A stretch of DNA of 64,000 bases from Cellulophaga baltica. GTDB taxonomy: Bacteria > Bacteroidota > Bacteroidia > Flavobacteriales > Flavobacteriaceae. The stretch lies in NCBI RefSeq assembly GCF_900102165.1, contig NZ_FNBD01000003.1:372001-436000 (forward strand). The letters run 5' to 3'. Of this stretch, positions 25,613-34,505 are shown one piece after another. The notes beneath the pieces are model-generated. The model had not been told where the DNA came from and searched no databases. It saw only the letters and a list, made by a program, of their open reading frames with translations. Made by a program: the position numbers and the translations under genes. Numbering within the stretch: position 1 is the stretch's first letter; each line of letters starts with the position of its first letter.

Positions 25613-26620
25613 ATGAGTTCGGAAAAAGAAGCAAAATTAAAGGCATTAAAACTAACCCTAGATAAACTTGACAAGACATACGGTAAAGGTGCCGTTATGA
25701 AAATGGGGGATAGTGTGGTTCAAGACGTTGAAGTAATTCCGTCTGGATCTTTAGGATTAGATGTAGCTTTAGGTGTTGGAGGATATCCTAGAGGAAGAGT
25801 TATTGAAATATACGGACCAGAATCATCAGGTAAAACAACCTTAACGTTACACGCTATTGCAGAAGCTCAAAAAAGTGGCGGTATTGCAGCATTTATTGAT
25901 GCGGAGCATGCTTTTGACCGTTTTTATGCAGCAAAATTAGGTGTAGATATTGATAATTTAATTATTTCACAACCAGATAACGGGGAGCAAGGTTTGGAAA
26001 TTGCTGACAATTTAATTCGTTCTGGTGCTATTGATATTGTAGTAATAGATTCTGTTGCGGCATTGACGCCTAAAAGTGAAATTGAAGGTGAAATGGGAGA
26101 TTCTAAAATGGGTCTTCACGCACGTTTAATGTCTCAAGCCTTACGTAAACTTACCGGTTCTATTAGTAAAACAAAATGTACGGTAATCTTTATCAACCAA
26201 TTGCGTGAAAAAATTGGAGTTATGTTTGGGAATCCTGAAACAACTACTGGTGGTAACGCATTGAAATTTTATGCATCAGTACGTGTAGATATCAGAAGAT
26301 CTACTCAAATAAAAGATTCAGATGGTAATGTTCAAGGAAACAAGACTAGAGTAAAAATAGTTAAGAATAAAGTGGCTCCGCCTTTCCGTCAAACAGAATT
26401 TGATATTATGTATGGAGAAGGTATTTCTAAAGTTGGTGAGGTAATTGACTTAGGAGTGGAATATGAGATTATTAAGAAAAGCGGTTCTTGGTTTAGTTAT
26501 GGCGATACCAAATTAGGACAAGGGCGTGATGCCGTTAAAAACTTACTGCAGGATAATCCTGAATTACAAGAGGAACTCGACGCAAAAATTAGAGAAGCCA
26601 TAAAAACTGTAAAAAGCTAA
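25613..26620 (+). CDS. recA: Recombinase RecA
   Basis: 335 residues from ATG 25613; an upstream TTG frame would add 21 unrelated residues. RecA forms filaments on single-stranded DNA, drives strand exchange and the SOS response. The Walker A loop GPESSGKT is at 68-75, Walker B around [10 protein letters not shown], the [26 protein letters not shown] block of the L2 region is intact, and the C-terminal domain is short, as in Bacteroidota. It is followed by a terminator and preceded by an unusual palindrome. No LexA-type box is evident to me. Confidence 0.98.
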   Translation: MSSEKEAKLKALKLTLDKLDKTYGKGAVMKMGDSVVQDVEVIPSGSLGLDVALGVGGYPRGRVIEIYGPESSGKTTLTLHAIAEAQKSGGIAAFIDAEHAFDRFYAAKLGVDIDNLIISQPDNGEQGLEIADNLIRSGAIDIVVIDSVAALTPKSEIEGEMGDSKMGLHARLMSQALRKLTGSISKTKCTVIFINQLREKIGVMFGNPETTTGGNALKFYASVRVDIRRSTQIKDSDGNVQGNKTRVKIVKNKVAPPFRQTEFDIMYGEGISKVGEVIDLGVEYEIIKKSGSWFSYGDTKLGQGRDAVKNLLQDNPELQEELDAKIREAIKTVKS

Positions 26621-26622
26621 AT

Positions 26623-26660
26623 TAAAAATCCCGATGTAAAAATTGGGATTTTCTTTTTTT
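26623..26660 (+). terminator. Rho-independent terminator after recA
   Basis: AAAAATCCC pairs with GGGATTTT around a loop of about 13 bases and is followed by a T-rich run, directly after the recA stop codon. Confidence 0.85.
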
Positions 26661-26706
26661 AAACGCAACCATTGACGAGCTCTAACATCTTATTAAAAAA
26701 ATAAGT

Positions 26707-27126
26707 ATGAGAAATCTGTTTGCGCTCTTCACGATGTTGTTGGCAGTACTAAGTTTTACAGGATGTAGCTTAGATGAAACTGAAAATTTCCACTTTGTGA
26801 CGCTTCCAATAGAAAGTGTAGAAATTCCAGAATCTTTTGATTTAAACGAAACCTATGAAATCAAAGTAACGTATCTGAGAACATCAGATTGTGCTTTTTT
26901 TGAAGGTTTTGATATTGTCAAAGAAGATACTACCATAAGAACTGTAGCAGCTATTGGCTCTATGTTAAGTGATTCTGATGATTGTAAAGAAGTTTTGGAG
27001 GAAGTAGAAACTTCGTTTAATTTTATTGTTTTATATCCAGACACCTATCTTTTTAAATTTTACACAGGAGAAGATGCAAATGGTGAAGCGGAGTATTTAG
27101 AAATAGAAGTGCCGGTGAACGAATAG
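26707..27126 (+). CDS. Hypothetical lipoprotein
   Basis: 139 residues. The signal peptide ends with the lipobox SFTGC (Cys20), so it is a lipoprotein. The mature part is acidic, beta-rich and has two paired-looking cysteines (DCAFF and DDCKE), with segments like YEIKVTYLRTSDCAFFEGFDIV that resemble flavobacterial lipoproteins of unknown function. It lies 36 bp before an ECF sigma factor and may be co-transcribed with it. Confidence 0.7.
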   Translation: MRNLFALFTMLLAVLSFTGCSLDETENFHFVTLPIESVEIPESFDLNETYEIKVTYLRTSDCAFFEGFDIVKEDTTIRTVAAIGSMLSDSDDCKEVLEEVETSFNFIVLYPDTYLFKFYTGEDANGEAEYLEIEVPVNE

Positions 27127-27162
27127 CAATAAAGTTATCAACCTTAAATACACTACTCAATT

Positions 27163-27699
27163 TTGAGTCTAGAAGAACTCATTAACAACTGCAAAAAAGG
27201 CAATAGAAAAGCCCAGGAGCAATTATATCGAGATTACTCTCGGGTATTGTTTGGGGTTTGTCTTAAGTATTCTCGCAATAAAACGGAGGCCGAGGATAAT
27301 TTGCATGATAGTTTTATGGTTATTTATAATAAGATAGGCCAGTTTAAGTTTAAGGGTTCTTTTGAGGGGTGGATAAAGCGTATTACGGTAAATACCATTC
27401 TTCAGAAATACAGGAAAGAGACTAATCTTAGTCTTGTGCATGATAATATTGAGGAAGAAGAAGTGGAAGCGTCTAGCTTTTCTGAGATTAGTTTAGCCAG
27501 TTTATTGCAATACATACAAGAATTGCCCAATAAATATAGACTAACCTTTAATTTATATGTTCTAGACGGATATTCTCACGCAGAGATTAGTGAAATGTTA
27601 GGAACCTCATTAGGGACCTCAAAATCTAACTTAGCGAGAGCTAGGATGATTTTAAAAGAAAAAATAGAAGCAGATATAAAACGAGAGGTTATTTTATAA
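27163..27699 (+). CDS. RNA polymerase ECF sigma-70 factor
   Basis: 178 residues with a TTG start. The sequence LEELINNCKKGNRKAQEQLYRDYS right after it is the normal N-terminus of Bacteroidota ECF factors, and the first ATG in frame lies ~52 codons in, inside region 2, so TTG is the likely start. Region 2 (about 22-85) contains AEDNLHDSFMVIYNKI and WIKRITVNTILQKYRK; region 4 (about 115-170) contains LPNKYRLTFNLYVLDGYSHAEISEML for -35 recognition. It is 46 bp upstream of a membrane protein that probably holds it inactive. Confidence 0.92.
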   Translation: MSLEELINNCKKGNRKAQEQLYRDYSRVLFGVCLKYSRNKTEAEDNLHDSFMVIYNKIGQFKFKGSFEGWIKRITVNTILQKYRKETNLSLVHDNIEEEEVEASSFSEISLASLLQYIQELPNKYRLTFNLYVLDGYSHAEISEMLGTSLGTSKSNLARARMILKEKIEADIKREVIL

Positions 27700-27745
27700 C
27701 CATCTTGTTTGTGATACTGCCAATTTTGAAGATAATTAGTAAGAA

Positions 27746-29257
27746 ATGAGTAAAAAGAATTTAGATGAATTGTTTCGTGAACAGTTCAGAGATTTTGATG
27801 AAGTTCCTGATGATAAAGTCTGGACCGCTATTGAAGCATCTCTTGATCAAAAGAAATCACGCAAATTAATTCCGGTGTGGTGGTGGAAACTGGGAGGCAT
27901 TGCTGCGGCATCATTACTATTGCTGTATGTAATAAATCCGTTTTCAAATGAGATAGATAGTGTTCCTGTGGTAGATATTGAACAACCAGTAGAAGAACAT
28001 TCTAAGGAGCTTATTGAAAAAACAGGAGAATCACCAGTAGTAGAAACTTCTGGTACTACGAACCAGGAAGTTTTTGATACGGAAGCGGTAAAAGAAAACA
28101 ATTCTTCTGCGGTACCTTCTTATGTAGCGGGTGATGAAACACGTACTAAGGTAAAGAAAGCGACAGGGGCTGGGAATTATGCTCCAAACGCAACTAGGTC
28201 TTACGCAGAAGCTTCAACTAAACGGGCAGAGAATCATCAACAAGAAAATAATCGCGGTGCAGGTGGAAAGGCTTCAAACTTAGGTAGTGTAGCTAAAAAT
28301 ACATCTAGTGGTACAACTCAAAATGCAGTGGGTATTGCGAATAATACGAAGAATCAAAATAATTCTCATCTTCGTGAGAAACATACAGATGCAAACGTTC
28401 ATGAAAGTAGGGGTGACGTTGCTGCTATAACGCCTAGCGTGGAAAAAGAAGCAAATAATCCTAAAGGAAAGAAGAAGTCTATTTTTGATGAAATAGAAGA
28501 TGAGGAAGTGCTTGTAGCAGAACATAAAGCAAATAAATGGTCTGTGAGCCCTAGTATTGCGCCTGTTTATTTTAATGGTTTAGGGGAGGGATCTCCGATA
28601 CATTCCGCTTTTATTTCTAATTCTAAGACGGGTAATGTAAATTTAAGTTATGGCGTAGCTGTTGCTTATGAAGTAACAAAAAGATTAAAAGTAAGATCTG
28701 GGGTTCATAAAGTAGATTATGGGTATAACACCAATCAAATTGAATTTAGTTCTTCTGTAAATGGTGCTGCAACAGTGCAAATAGCTAATATAGATTATAA
28801 AACAACTTCGAAAAATATTGTGGTTCAGAGCGAATTGAATCTTGATTCTAAAGCAGGATTTGTAGCAAGTGATGTTACGGCAAAGTCTCCGAGTTTAAAT
28901 GGCGATTTATCACAGCAGTTTGGTTATTTAGAAGTGCCCTTAGAGTTGAACTATGCTTTATTGGACAAACGCTTCGGGATTAATGTAATTGGAGGTGTAA
29001 GCTCTTTATTCTTGTTGAATAATGATGTGTTTTTAAATTCAGGAGATCAAACTACGGAAGTAGGGGAGGCAAACAATATCAACGACATTAATTTTAGTAC
29101 AAATTTCGGATTCGGGTTTAATTATAAGCTTACACAAAAGCTCCTTTTTAACCTAGAACCTGTTTTTAAATATCAACTAAATACCTTTTCTAATACTGCA
29201 GGAGATTTTCAACCTTTCTCCGTGGGCGTATATAGTGGTGTGAGTTTTAGATTTTAG
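27746..29257 (+). CDS. Anti-sigma-like protein with C-terminal outer-membrane beta-barrel-like domain
   Basis: 503 residues. Residues ~1-45 (LDELFREQFRDFDEVPDDKVWTAIEASLD) look like the cytosolic segment found in proteins paired with Bacteroidota sigma factors. A single membrane helix follows (about 50-63). Then comes a ~200-residue disordered Asn/Thr/Glu-rich linker, and from about 265 a beta-rich domain with alternating hydrophobics that ends in SGVSFRF, a C-terminal aromatic signal typical of outer-membrane barrels. It lies directly behind the ECF sigma gene. The combined topology is unusual: it would span the periplasm, tying an outer-membrane domain to a cytosolic anti-sigma part (inference). 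Confidence 0.75.
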   Translation: MSKKNLDELFREQFRDFDEVPDDKVWTAIEASLDQKKSRKLIPVWWWKLGGIAAASLLLLYVINPFSNEIDSVPVVDIEQPVEEHSKELIEKTGESPVVETSGTTNQEVFDTEAVKENNSSAVPSYVAGDETRTKVKKATGAGNYAPNATRSYAEASTKRAENHQQENNRGAGGKASNLGSVAKNTSSGTTQNAVGIANNTKNQNNSHLREKHTDANVHESRGDVAAITPSVEKEANNPKGKKKSIFDEIEDEEVLVAEHKANKWSVSPSIAPVYFNGLGEGSPIHSAFISNSKTGNVNLSYGVAVAYEVTKRLKVRSGVHKVDYGYNTNQIEFSSSVNGAATVQIANIDYKTTSKNIVVQSELNLDSKAGFVASDVTAKSPSLNGDLSQQFGYLEVPLELNYALLDKRFGINVIGGVSSLFLLNNDVFLNSGDQTTEVGEANNINDINFSTNFGFGFNYKLTQKLLFNLEPVFKYQLNTFSNTAGDFQPFSVGVYSGVSFRF

Positions 29258-29262
29258 AAGTT

Positions 29263-30144
29263 TTATTTAATTTCTATTGCAATAACATGTAATGGATACA
29301 TTGTATCTACTTTATCTTTTTCATTAATGCTTAATGCTTCATAGTTGAGACTATAAGTTTCTAAAGCGTATTCATGTTTTATCGCCTCTATATTGCTTAG
29401 AATAACTTGTTGTAATTTCATGTAATCTCCATAAGTTGTGTTCTTATTGTAATTAAGGAGAATGGTAGAATTTGAGGTGTTTTTTACTACATAAGTTCTC
29501 AATAACTCGCTTAGTTGACTTATTGAAACCAGGTGCTTAGAAATAAAAATTTCATTGTCGCTATTTATGGCTATTTGAAATGCCTTCTCCGCATCATAAA
29601 TAGGAGGTAATAGCTTATCTGATCCATTAGTATTAGTGGTGGCAGCTGTTGCCATAAAAAGAAATAGGTTTAATTTAATATACTCTAATTCTAAATCTTT
29701 ATCTGAAAAGACCTGCAGCATTATCTGGGCAATATCAGATGAGCTTTGTATGTTTTTTTTTGTGATTAAGTCGCTAACTTTTAATTCAAAAGGTAGTAAA
29801 TTTTCTTTTAGAATAGTATTACGGCAGTTCTTGTTTAGTCTGTCAAAAGAGTTTCCGACTTTTTCCCATTCATCAGAAAAATTCGAAAAAAAATGGTTAG
29901 AGAGAAAAGTGTCATTCGCCATTTGTTTAATAATCCTCCTATAGCTAGACCCACTAGAGTCTGCGAGTATTTTTTCTTCCAGTAGCTGATTTTCAAAATT
30001 TGAAATTAATTGTTTCAATGCAATACCGTCATCAGAATAATTAGTGTAAATACATTCTATTAAGACAATTTCTGGCTTGTTATTTTGTGCTTGGAGTTTT
30101 ATCCCTAAAAGGATTAGAAAGCAAAGGAAAAACTTGTTGTTCAT
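29263..30144 (-). CDS. Secreted protein with ExbD-like C-terminal segment
   Basis: 293 residues with a signal peptide ending KLQAQ (residue 20). The central part is helical and not recognised. The C-terminal ~65 residues (from NYNKNTTYGDYMKLQQVIL through YEALSINEKDKVDTMYPLHV) resemble the extended C-terminus of Bacteroidota ExbD proteins, where the pattern is Tyr-Gly-x-Tyr ... YEDLS ... YPL. It lacks ExbD's N-terminal membrane helix. This match is from pattern memory. Its stop is 5 bp from the convergent beta-barrel gene, and it lies just downstream of plsC. Confidence 0.6.
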   Translation of the reverse strand: MNNKFFLCFLILLGIKLQAQNNKPEIVLIECIYTNYSDDGIALKQLISNFENQLLEEKILADSSGSSYRRIIKQMANDTFLSNHFFSNFSDEWEKVGNSFDRLNKNCRNTILKENLLPFELKVSDLITKKNIQSSSDIAQIMLQVFSDKDLELEYIKLNLFLFMATAATTNTNGSDKLLPPIYDAEKAFQIAINSDNEIFISKHLVSISQLSELLRTYVVKNTSNSTILLNYNKNTTYGDYMKLQQVILSNIEAIKHEYALETYSLNYEALSINEKDKVDTMYPLHVIAIEIK

Positions 30145-30145
30145 T

Positions 30146-30892
30146 TTATTTGTTAGCAGAAATTGTTAATTCATTTAAAATAACCGTTCTAACTTCGTCT
30201 CGTAAACTTGCCTTATGGGCTTCGTCTAGGTTTTCGGTTTTAAAGAAGTGATGCACGGTAACTTTACTCATTCCCGGTTTTCCTTTCGTGATGGTAAATG
30301 GTAAACGGGTTTTGTTGTTATAAAAAGTCATAGGCACTACCGGAATTTTATGTGCAATTGCCATTTTAAAAGCGCCATCCTTAAAGCTATCTAAAATAAT
30401 ATGTTCGTCTGGAACACCACCTTCTGGAAATATGCAGATACTCAATCCCTGGCTCAGTCGCTTTTGTGCTCTTCTGTATACTGCCGTTCTACTCTTGCTG
30501 TCACCGCGATCTACCAGAATACAAACACGCTTATAGAAAAATCCAAATAAAGGAATTTTTACCAATTCTTTTTTACCTACAAACACAAAAGGATTAGGAC
30601 TAACCTTAAGCATCATCATGATGTCTAACATACTCGTATGGTTAGCTACCAACATATAACTTTTTCCTTTTACGAGCTTTTCTTCTCGCTTTATTTTAGG
30701 AATACAACCCATTCCGTATAAAATAAAATTGGCCCAAATATTACGTGCTACCCAAAAAAACTGAGGATACCACTTTTCTGAGGCTGATAATACTACCAAC
30801 ACAGGTAGTAAAATAATGATGGGAATTGCTACTAGAATGTAGAACCAAATTTGGTATAGTACACTTCCTATTTTTTGCGAAAATGAAATCAT
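30146..30892 (-). CDS. plsC: 1-acyl-sn-glycerol-3-phosphate acyltransferase (PlsC)
   Basis: 248 residues. PlsC adds the second acyl chain to lysophosphatidic acid to make phosphatidic acid. The N-terminal membrane helix spans about 10-36. The catalytic motif NHTSMLD lies at 84-90 and the second block FPEGG at 155-159. It is an inner-membrane enzyme acting on the cytosolic face. The downstream secreted gene begins 2 bp after its stop on the same strand, so the two are co-transcribed. It is divergent from trpS. Related lysolipid acyltransferases cannot be excluded. Confidence 0.88.
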   Translation of the reverse strand: MISFSQKIGSVLYQIWFYILVAIPIIILLPVLVVLSASEKWYPQFFWVARNIWANFILYGMGCIPKIKREEKLVKGKSYMLVANHTSMLDIMMMLKVSPNPFVFVGKKELVKIPLFGFFYKRVCILVDRGDSKSRTAVYRRAQKRLSQGLSICIFPEGGVPDEHIILDSFKDGAFKMAIAHKIPVVPMTFYNNKTRLPFTITKGKPGMSKVTVHHFFKTENLDEAHKASLRDEVRTVILNELTISANK

Positions 30893-30934
30893 AAATTCAA
30901 AAGTAACAATTTTACGAGGTTATACTATTTGTTT

Positions 30935-30942
30935 TATCTTTG
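30935..30942 (+). promoter_or_regulatory. -7 promoter element of trpS (TATCTTTG)
   Basis: TATCTTTG matches TAnnTTTG exactly and ends 21 bp before the trpS ATG at 30964. An apparent TTG start at 30940 lies inside this element, which supports the ATG. Confidence 0.5.
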
Positions 30943-30963
30943 CAGGATAATTTTTTACAAGAA

Positions 30964-31932
30964 ATGGCGCGAATTTTAACAGGAATACAAAGTACAGGAA
31001 CTCCACATTTAGGAAATATTTTAGGAGCAGTTATGCCAGCTATTGAAATGGCAAATGACCCAAAAAATGAATCTTTTCTATTTATTGCGGACATGCATTC
31101 TCTTACTCAGATAAAAAATGGGGAAGAATTAAGGTATAATACCTATGCAGTGGCTGCAACTTGGCTGGCTTTTGGTTTAGATATATCTAAAACGGTATTT
31201 TACAAACAAAGTGCTATTCCTCAAACAGCAGAATTATCATGGTATCTAAGCTGTTTTTTTCCATACCAACGTTTAACTTTGGCACATTCTTTTAAAGATA
31301 AAGCAGATCGTTTGGATGATGTGAATGCCGGTTTGTTTTCTTATCCTATGCTAATGGCGGCAGATATTTTGTTGTATGATGCCAACATTGTTCCCGTAGG
31401 TAAAGATCAATTGCAACATATAGAAATGACACGGGATGTGGCGTCTCGTTTCCATGCGCAAATGGGAGAAACTTTTGTATTGCCAGAAGGTAAGATTCAA
31501 GAAGAAACCATGTATATCCCAGGTACAGATGGTGCAAAAATGAGTAAGAGTAAGGGAAATTTAATTAATCTTTTTCAAACAGATAAAAAGTTGCGTAAAC
31601 AAATTATGGGAATCCAAACGGATAGTACACCTATGGAAGACCCGAAGGATCCTGATACGGATAATGTGTTTGCGCTGTATAAGATATTGGCAAGTGAAGA
31701 GCAAATTGCAGAAATGCGTGCCAATTACCTAAATGGTAATTATGGCTATGGGCATGCAAAACAAGCCTTGTATGAAGTAATTGTAGCTAAATTTAGTGAG
31801 GCTCGTGAGAAGTTTGATTATTACATGAATCATACCGATGAAATAGATAAAGCATTAGAAATCGGAGCAGAGAAAGCGCGTAAAATTGCGAAAGAAGTGT
31901 TAGGCCGTGTAAGAGAAAAAGTAGGATACTAA
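30964..31932 (+). CDS. trpS: Tryptophanyl-tRNA synthetase
   Basis: 322 residues from ATG 30964. This class I synthetase charges tRNA-Trp. The HIGH-type motif reads TPHLGN (12-17) and KMSKS is at 192-196 in DGAKMSKSKGN. The Trp-binding block LLYDANIVPVGKDQLQHIEM (about 137-156) is complete. It is monocistronic, with a TAnnTTTG promoter element and a strong terminator. Starting the frame earlier would begin in the promoter. Confidence 0.97.
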   Translation: MARILTGIQSTGTPHLGNILGAVMPAIEMANDPKNESFLFIADMHSLTQIKNGEELRYNTYAVAATWLAFGLDISKTVFYKQSAIPQTAELSWYLSCFFPYQRLTLAHSFKDKADRLDDVNAGLFSYPMLMAADILLYDANIVPVGKDQLQHIEMTRDVASRFHAQMGETFVLPEGKIQEETMYIPGTDGAKMSKSKGNLINLFQTDKKLRKQIMGIQTDSTPMEDPKDPDTDNVFALYKILASEEQIAEMRANYLNGNYGYGHAKQALYEVIVAKFSEAREKFDYYMNHTDEIDKALEIGAEKARKIAKEVLGRVREKVGY

Positions 31933-31960
31933 TACATTTTGCTCTTTTTTGCTTAAAATA

Positions 31961-31987
31961 TAAAAACCGACTCATGAGTCGGTTTTT
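31961..31987 (+). terminator. Rho-independent terminator after trpS
   Basis: AAAAACCGACTCATGAGTCGGTTTTTT is a near-perfect palindromic stem followed by a run of T. Confidence 0.9.
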
Positions 31988-32299
31988 TGGTTTTGTAGAA
32001 TTTCGAAAGGCCCCCATATTTCAGATTTTCGCATGTATTTTGTCGATGAACAGCACTGTTTAATGCTGGTGGCTCATATTTTATTACAGGAACAAACTAT
32101 GTGGTCTGTAAGTGAAGGGTGTATTTTAATCTTCAGAAAAGGAAAAACGACTCATTAGTATAGTTTTTTTGGTGAGGAGCGCAAGTTGTTTATCGTTTTT
32201 CAATATCCATGATCTTTAGAAGACATAAGTTCTTGTTGATCCTTGTACGTCATGTCTTCTGTAATTTCCCAATAGTTATTGACGCGGATATATATAGTT
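31988..32299. other. Intergenic region, no gene seen
   Basis: About 310 bp between the trpS terminator and the SMR gene. It contains one plus-strand frame of 41 codons (32033-32158, MYFVDEQHCLMLVAHIL...) without recognisable pattern, promoter or terminator. I see no RNA structure or motif that I can name. Confidence 0.45.
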
Positions 32300-32626
32300 T
32301 TATTTAGCGACAGCCTTTAGGCCTACAATAGAGATAATAAGAGTAGAAATAAAGAATATTCTCCAGAAATTAGCAGGTTCTTTAAATATGAGTATGCCAA
32401 TAAGTACCGTTCCTACGGCTCCTATTCCAGTCCAGACCGCATATGCAGTTCCTATAGGTAAGCTGCGGATGCTATAAATAAGCAATAAGAAGCTGGTTGT
32501 AGCACAAATTAAAAATCCTACATACCACCAATACATTTCTGCGCCAGTAGTATCTTTCGTTTTCCCTAAACAAAAAGCAAAAGCTATTTCGAATAGGCCC
32601 GCTATGACTAATAAAATCCAATTCAT
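32300..32626 (-). CDS. Small multidrug resistance (SMR) family efflux protein
   Basis: 108 residues from the ATG (start at about 32626), giving the normal SMR length and the N-terminus MNWILLVIAGLFEIAFAFCLG, in which the conserved Glu14 that couples substrate and proton transport is present. Four membrane helices follow. GTAYAVWTGIGAVGTVLIG near residues 58-76 is the SMR signature. It acts as a dimer pumping quaternary ammonium or guanidinium compounds. It follows the Crp/Fnr gene by 67 bp and may be under its control. SugE-type guanidinium exporter is an alternative. Confidence 0.9.
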   Translation of the reverse strand: MNWILLVIAGLFEIAFAFCLGKTKDTTGAEMYWWYVGFLICATTSFLLLIYSIRSLPIGTAYAVWTGIGAVGTVLIGILIFKEPANFWRIFFISTLIISIVGLKAVAK

Positions 32627-32693
32627 CGTATTTATTTTTTGCAAAATTCGATAGAATGATTGGCTTAATACTTTACAAATGATAAAAAACAAT

Positions 32694-33257
32694 TTATTTC
32701 AAAGCAGCTCTGATTCTACTTAAACTAACTTGGGTGATGCCTAAATAAGAAGCTATATGATTTAAGGGTACTCTTTTAATCAAATCGGGCTCATTACTAA
32801 TTAACTCTTGGTAGCGTTCCGTTGCTGTTCTCAATTGTCTTGATATAAGTCTTTCTTCTGTTTTGATAAGTTCTTGCTCTGCCAGTATTCTTCCCCAATT
32901 GGCAATAGCAATGTCTTTTTTGAATAATAATTTTAGGGTGTAGCTATCTGCGCTGTAGACCGTACTTGGTTCTAAAAGTTCAATATTTTCATATCCCTTT
33001 TTATTTTCTACGTAGCTTTTCATAGAAAGGATCGGGTTACCTTCCTTCCCGAACCAAAAGGTAATGTCACCGGTCTCAAATTCTGAATATCCCCGGACAA
33101 TTCCTTTTTTTATAAAATAAAGTTTAGGCTCTATTTTTTGGGCTCTTATTAAAATATGAGACTTAGGATAGGTTTCTTCTTCGAAAATAGCCATTAATTG
33201 CTTTTTAGAGGGACCCTGCAAATGGTAAATTTGGTCTATTATTTCTTCTAAGCTCAT
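32694..33257 (-). CDS. Crp/Fnr family transcriptional regulator
   Basis: 187 residues from the second in-frame Met (MSLEEIIDQIY), which agrees with family length; an 18-residue longer start at 33311 overlaps dprA by 14 bp. The N-terminal cyclic-nucleotide-binding-like domain (about 10-125) contains the ...YFIKKGIVRGYSE strand. The C-terminal helix-turn-helix ends with IASYLGITQVSLSRIRAALK, the recognition helix typical of this Bacteroidota group, which lacks Fnr cysteines. It probably regulates the adjacent SMR efflux gene. Confidence 0.85.
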   Translation of the reverse strand: MSLEEIIDQIYHLQGPSKKQLMAIFEEETYPKSHILIRAQKIEPKLYFIKKGIVRGYSEFETGDITFWFGKEGNPILSMKSYVENKKGYENIELLEPSTVYSADSYTLKLLFKKDIAIANWGRILAEQELIKTEERLISRQLRTATERYQELISNEPDLIKRVPLNHIASYLGITQVSLSRIRAALK

Positions 33258-33297
33258 GCGTGTATGCGTGGTATTTATTTCTATTGATGATTCGTCA

Positions 33298-34401
33298 TTA
33301 GAGCGCTTCAAATAGCTTACCGGGTAACGGTCTGATGACGCCTTTCATTTCCATGTTCAGTAGGGTAGAAGAGGCTTTGAAAATAGGAATGTTGCAGGTT
33401 AAAGCGATGAGGTCTAATACTTGCTTGCCTTCTTTTAATAAATAACTGTGTATTGCTTGTTCTGTATCATCCAAATCAACAAATAACTGTTTTTGAACCG
33501 TTGTTGCTTTTTTATCTTTTAATTCCCAACCTAAATTATAGATTAAATCTGCTGCAGAGGTAAGCATTTGTGCTTTTTGTTGTTTGATAAGCGTATTGCA
33601 ACCTGTGCTGTATTTGTCACCAGCACGACCAGGGACAGCAAACACATCACGGTTGTAGCTGTGGGCAATATCTGCGGTTACTAGACTTCCTCCTTTTTCG
33701 GCAGATTCTATAACAATAGTTGCTTCACTCATACCGGCCACAATTCTATTTCTTTTTAAGAAATTTTCTCGCTCCGGATTACTTGTAGACCAAAACTCCG
33801 TATAGAAACCACCATTTTTTTCTACGTCAGAAATATATTTGGCATGTACTTTTGGATATATTTGGTTTAGACCGTGCGCTAAACAGCCAATAGTTTGTAA
33901 GCCATGTTTAATGGCGGCTTTTTGAACACAAATATCTACACCATATGCAAAGCCACTTACAATTATAGGATTTAGAGGCGCTATATCTTCTATAAGCTTT
34001 TCGCAAAATGAAGTACCATAGCTTGTAATGTTTCTTGTGCCAACGATGCCTATGATTTTTCGATCGGCTAAATTTATTTTACCTTTTTCAAAAAGTAGAA
34101 TGGGACTATCAATACAATGCTTTAAATAATTAGGGTAGTTTTGCTCTTGAAAGTATATTGGGGTAATATTTTCATTTTTTACAAATAGAAATTCAGCTTC
34201 TGCCTCTTCTTGGTATATTTTTTCCCTTAAGTGCTTGATAGTGTGCGTGCCAATACCATCAATTTTTAATAAGTTTTGATTTTTTTCTTCAAAAACAGCA
34301 TCAGGATTACCACAATGTGAAATTAATTTTTTGGCTGTAACATCACCAATATTAGGAATTCGCTGTAATTTTAATAATGAAATTAGCTCACTATCAGTCA
34401 T
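33298..34401 (-). CDS. dprA: DNA-processing protein DprA
   Basis: 367 residues. DprA binds incoming single-stranded DNA during transformation and loads RecA. An N-terminal helix-hairpin-helix part (about 1-70, IPNIGDVTAKKLISHCG) precedes the Rossmann-like DprA domain (about 75-285), which has IGIVGTRNITSYG, VSGFAYGVDICVQKAA and FLKRNRIVAGMSEATIVIES, followed by VPGRAGDKYSTGCNTLIKQ. A C-terminal winged helix closes the protein. Gene context shows no other competence gene. Confidence 0.95.
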   Translation of the reverse strand: MTDSELISLLKLQRIPNIGDVTAKKLISHCGNPDAVFEEKNQNLLKIDGIGTHTIKHLREKIYQEEAEAEFLFVKNENITPIYFQEQNYPNYLKHCIDSPILLFEKGKINLADRKIIGIVGTRNITSYGTSFCEKLIEDIAPLNPIIVSGFAYGVDICVQKAAIKHGLQTIGCLAHGLNQIYPKVHAKYISDVEKNGGFYTEFWSTSNPERENFLKRNRIVAGMSEATIVIESAEKGGSLVTADIAHSYNRDVFAVPGRAGDKYSTGCNTLIKQQKAQMLTSAADLIYNLGWELKDKKATTVQKQLFVDLDDTEQAIHSYLLKEGKQVLDLIALTCNIPIFKASSTLLNMEMKGVIRPLPGKLFEAL

Positions 34402-34505
34402 TTGTAATATGTATTTATAGCTTTACAAGGTACATCTTTTAAAATGTTAATAAAAAGTAATCTAAGGGGTTTTCTGCCGCTTGTTTTTTTGCAATCTTTG
34501 CCACG

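Noticed and set aside
32033-32158. 41-codon plus-strand frame between trpS and the SMR gene
   Set aside because: No recognised pattern, no promoter element and no terminator after it.
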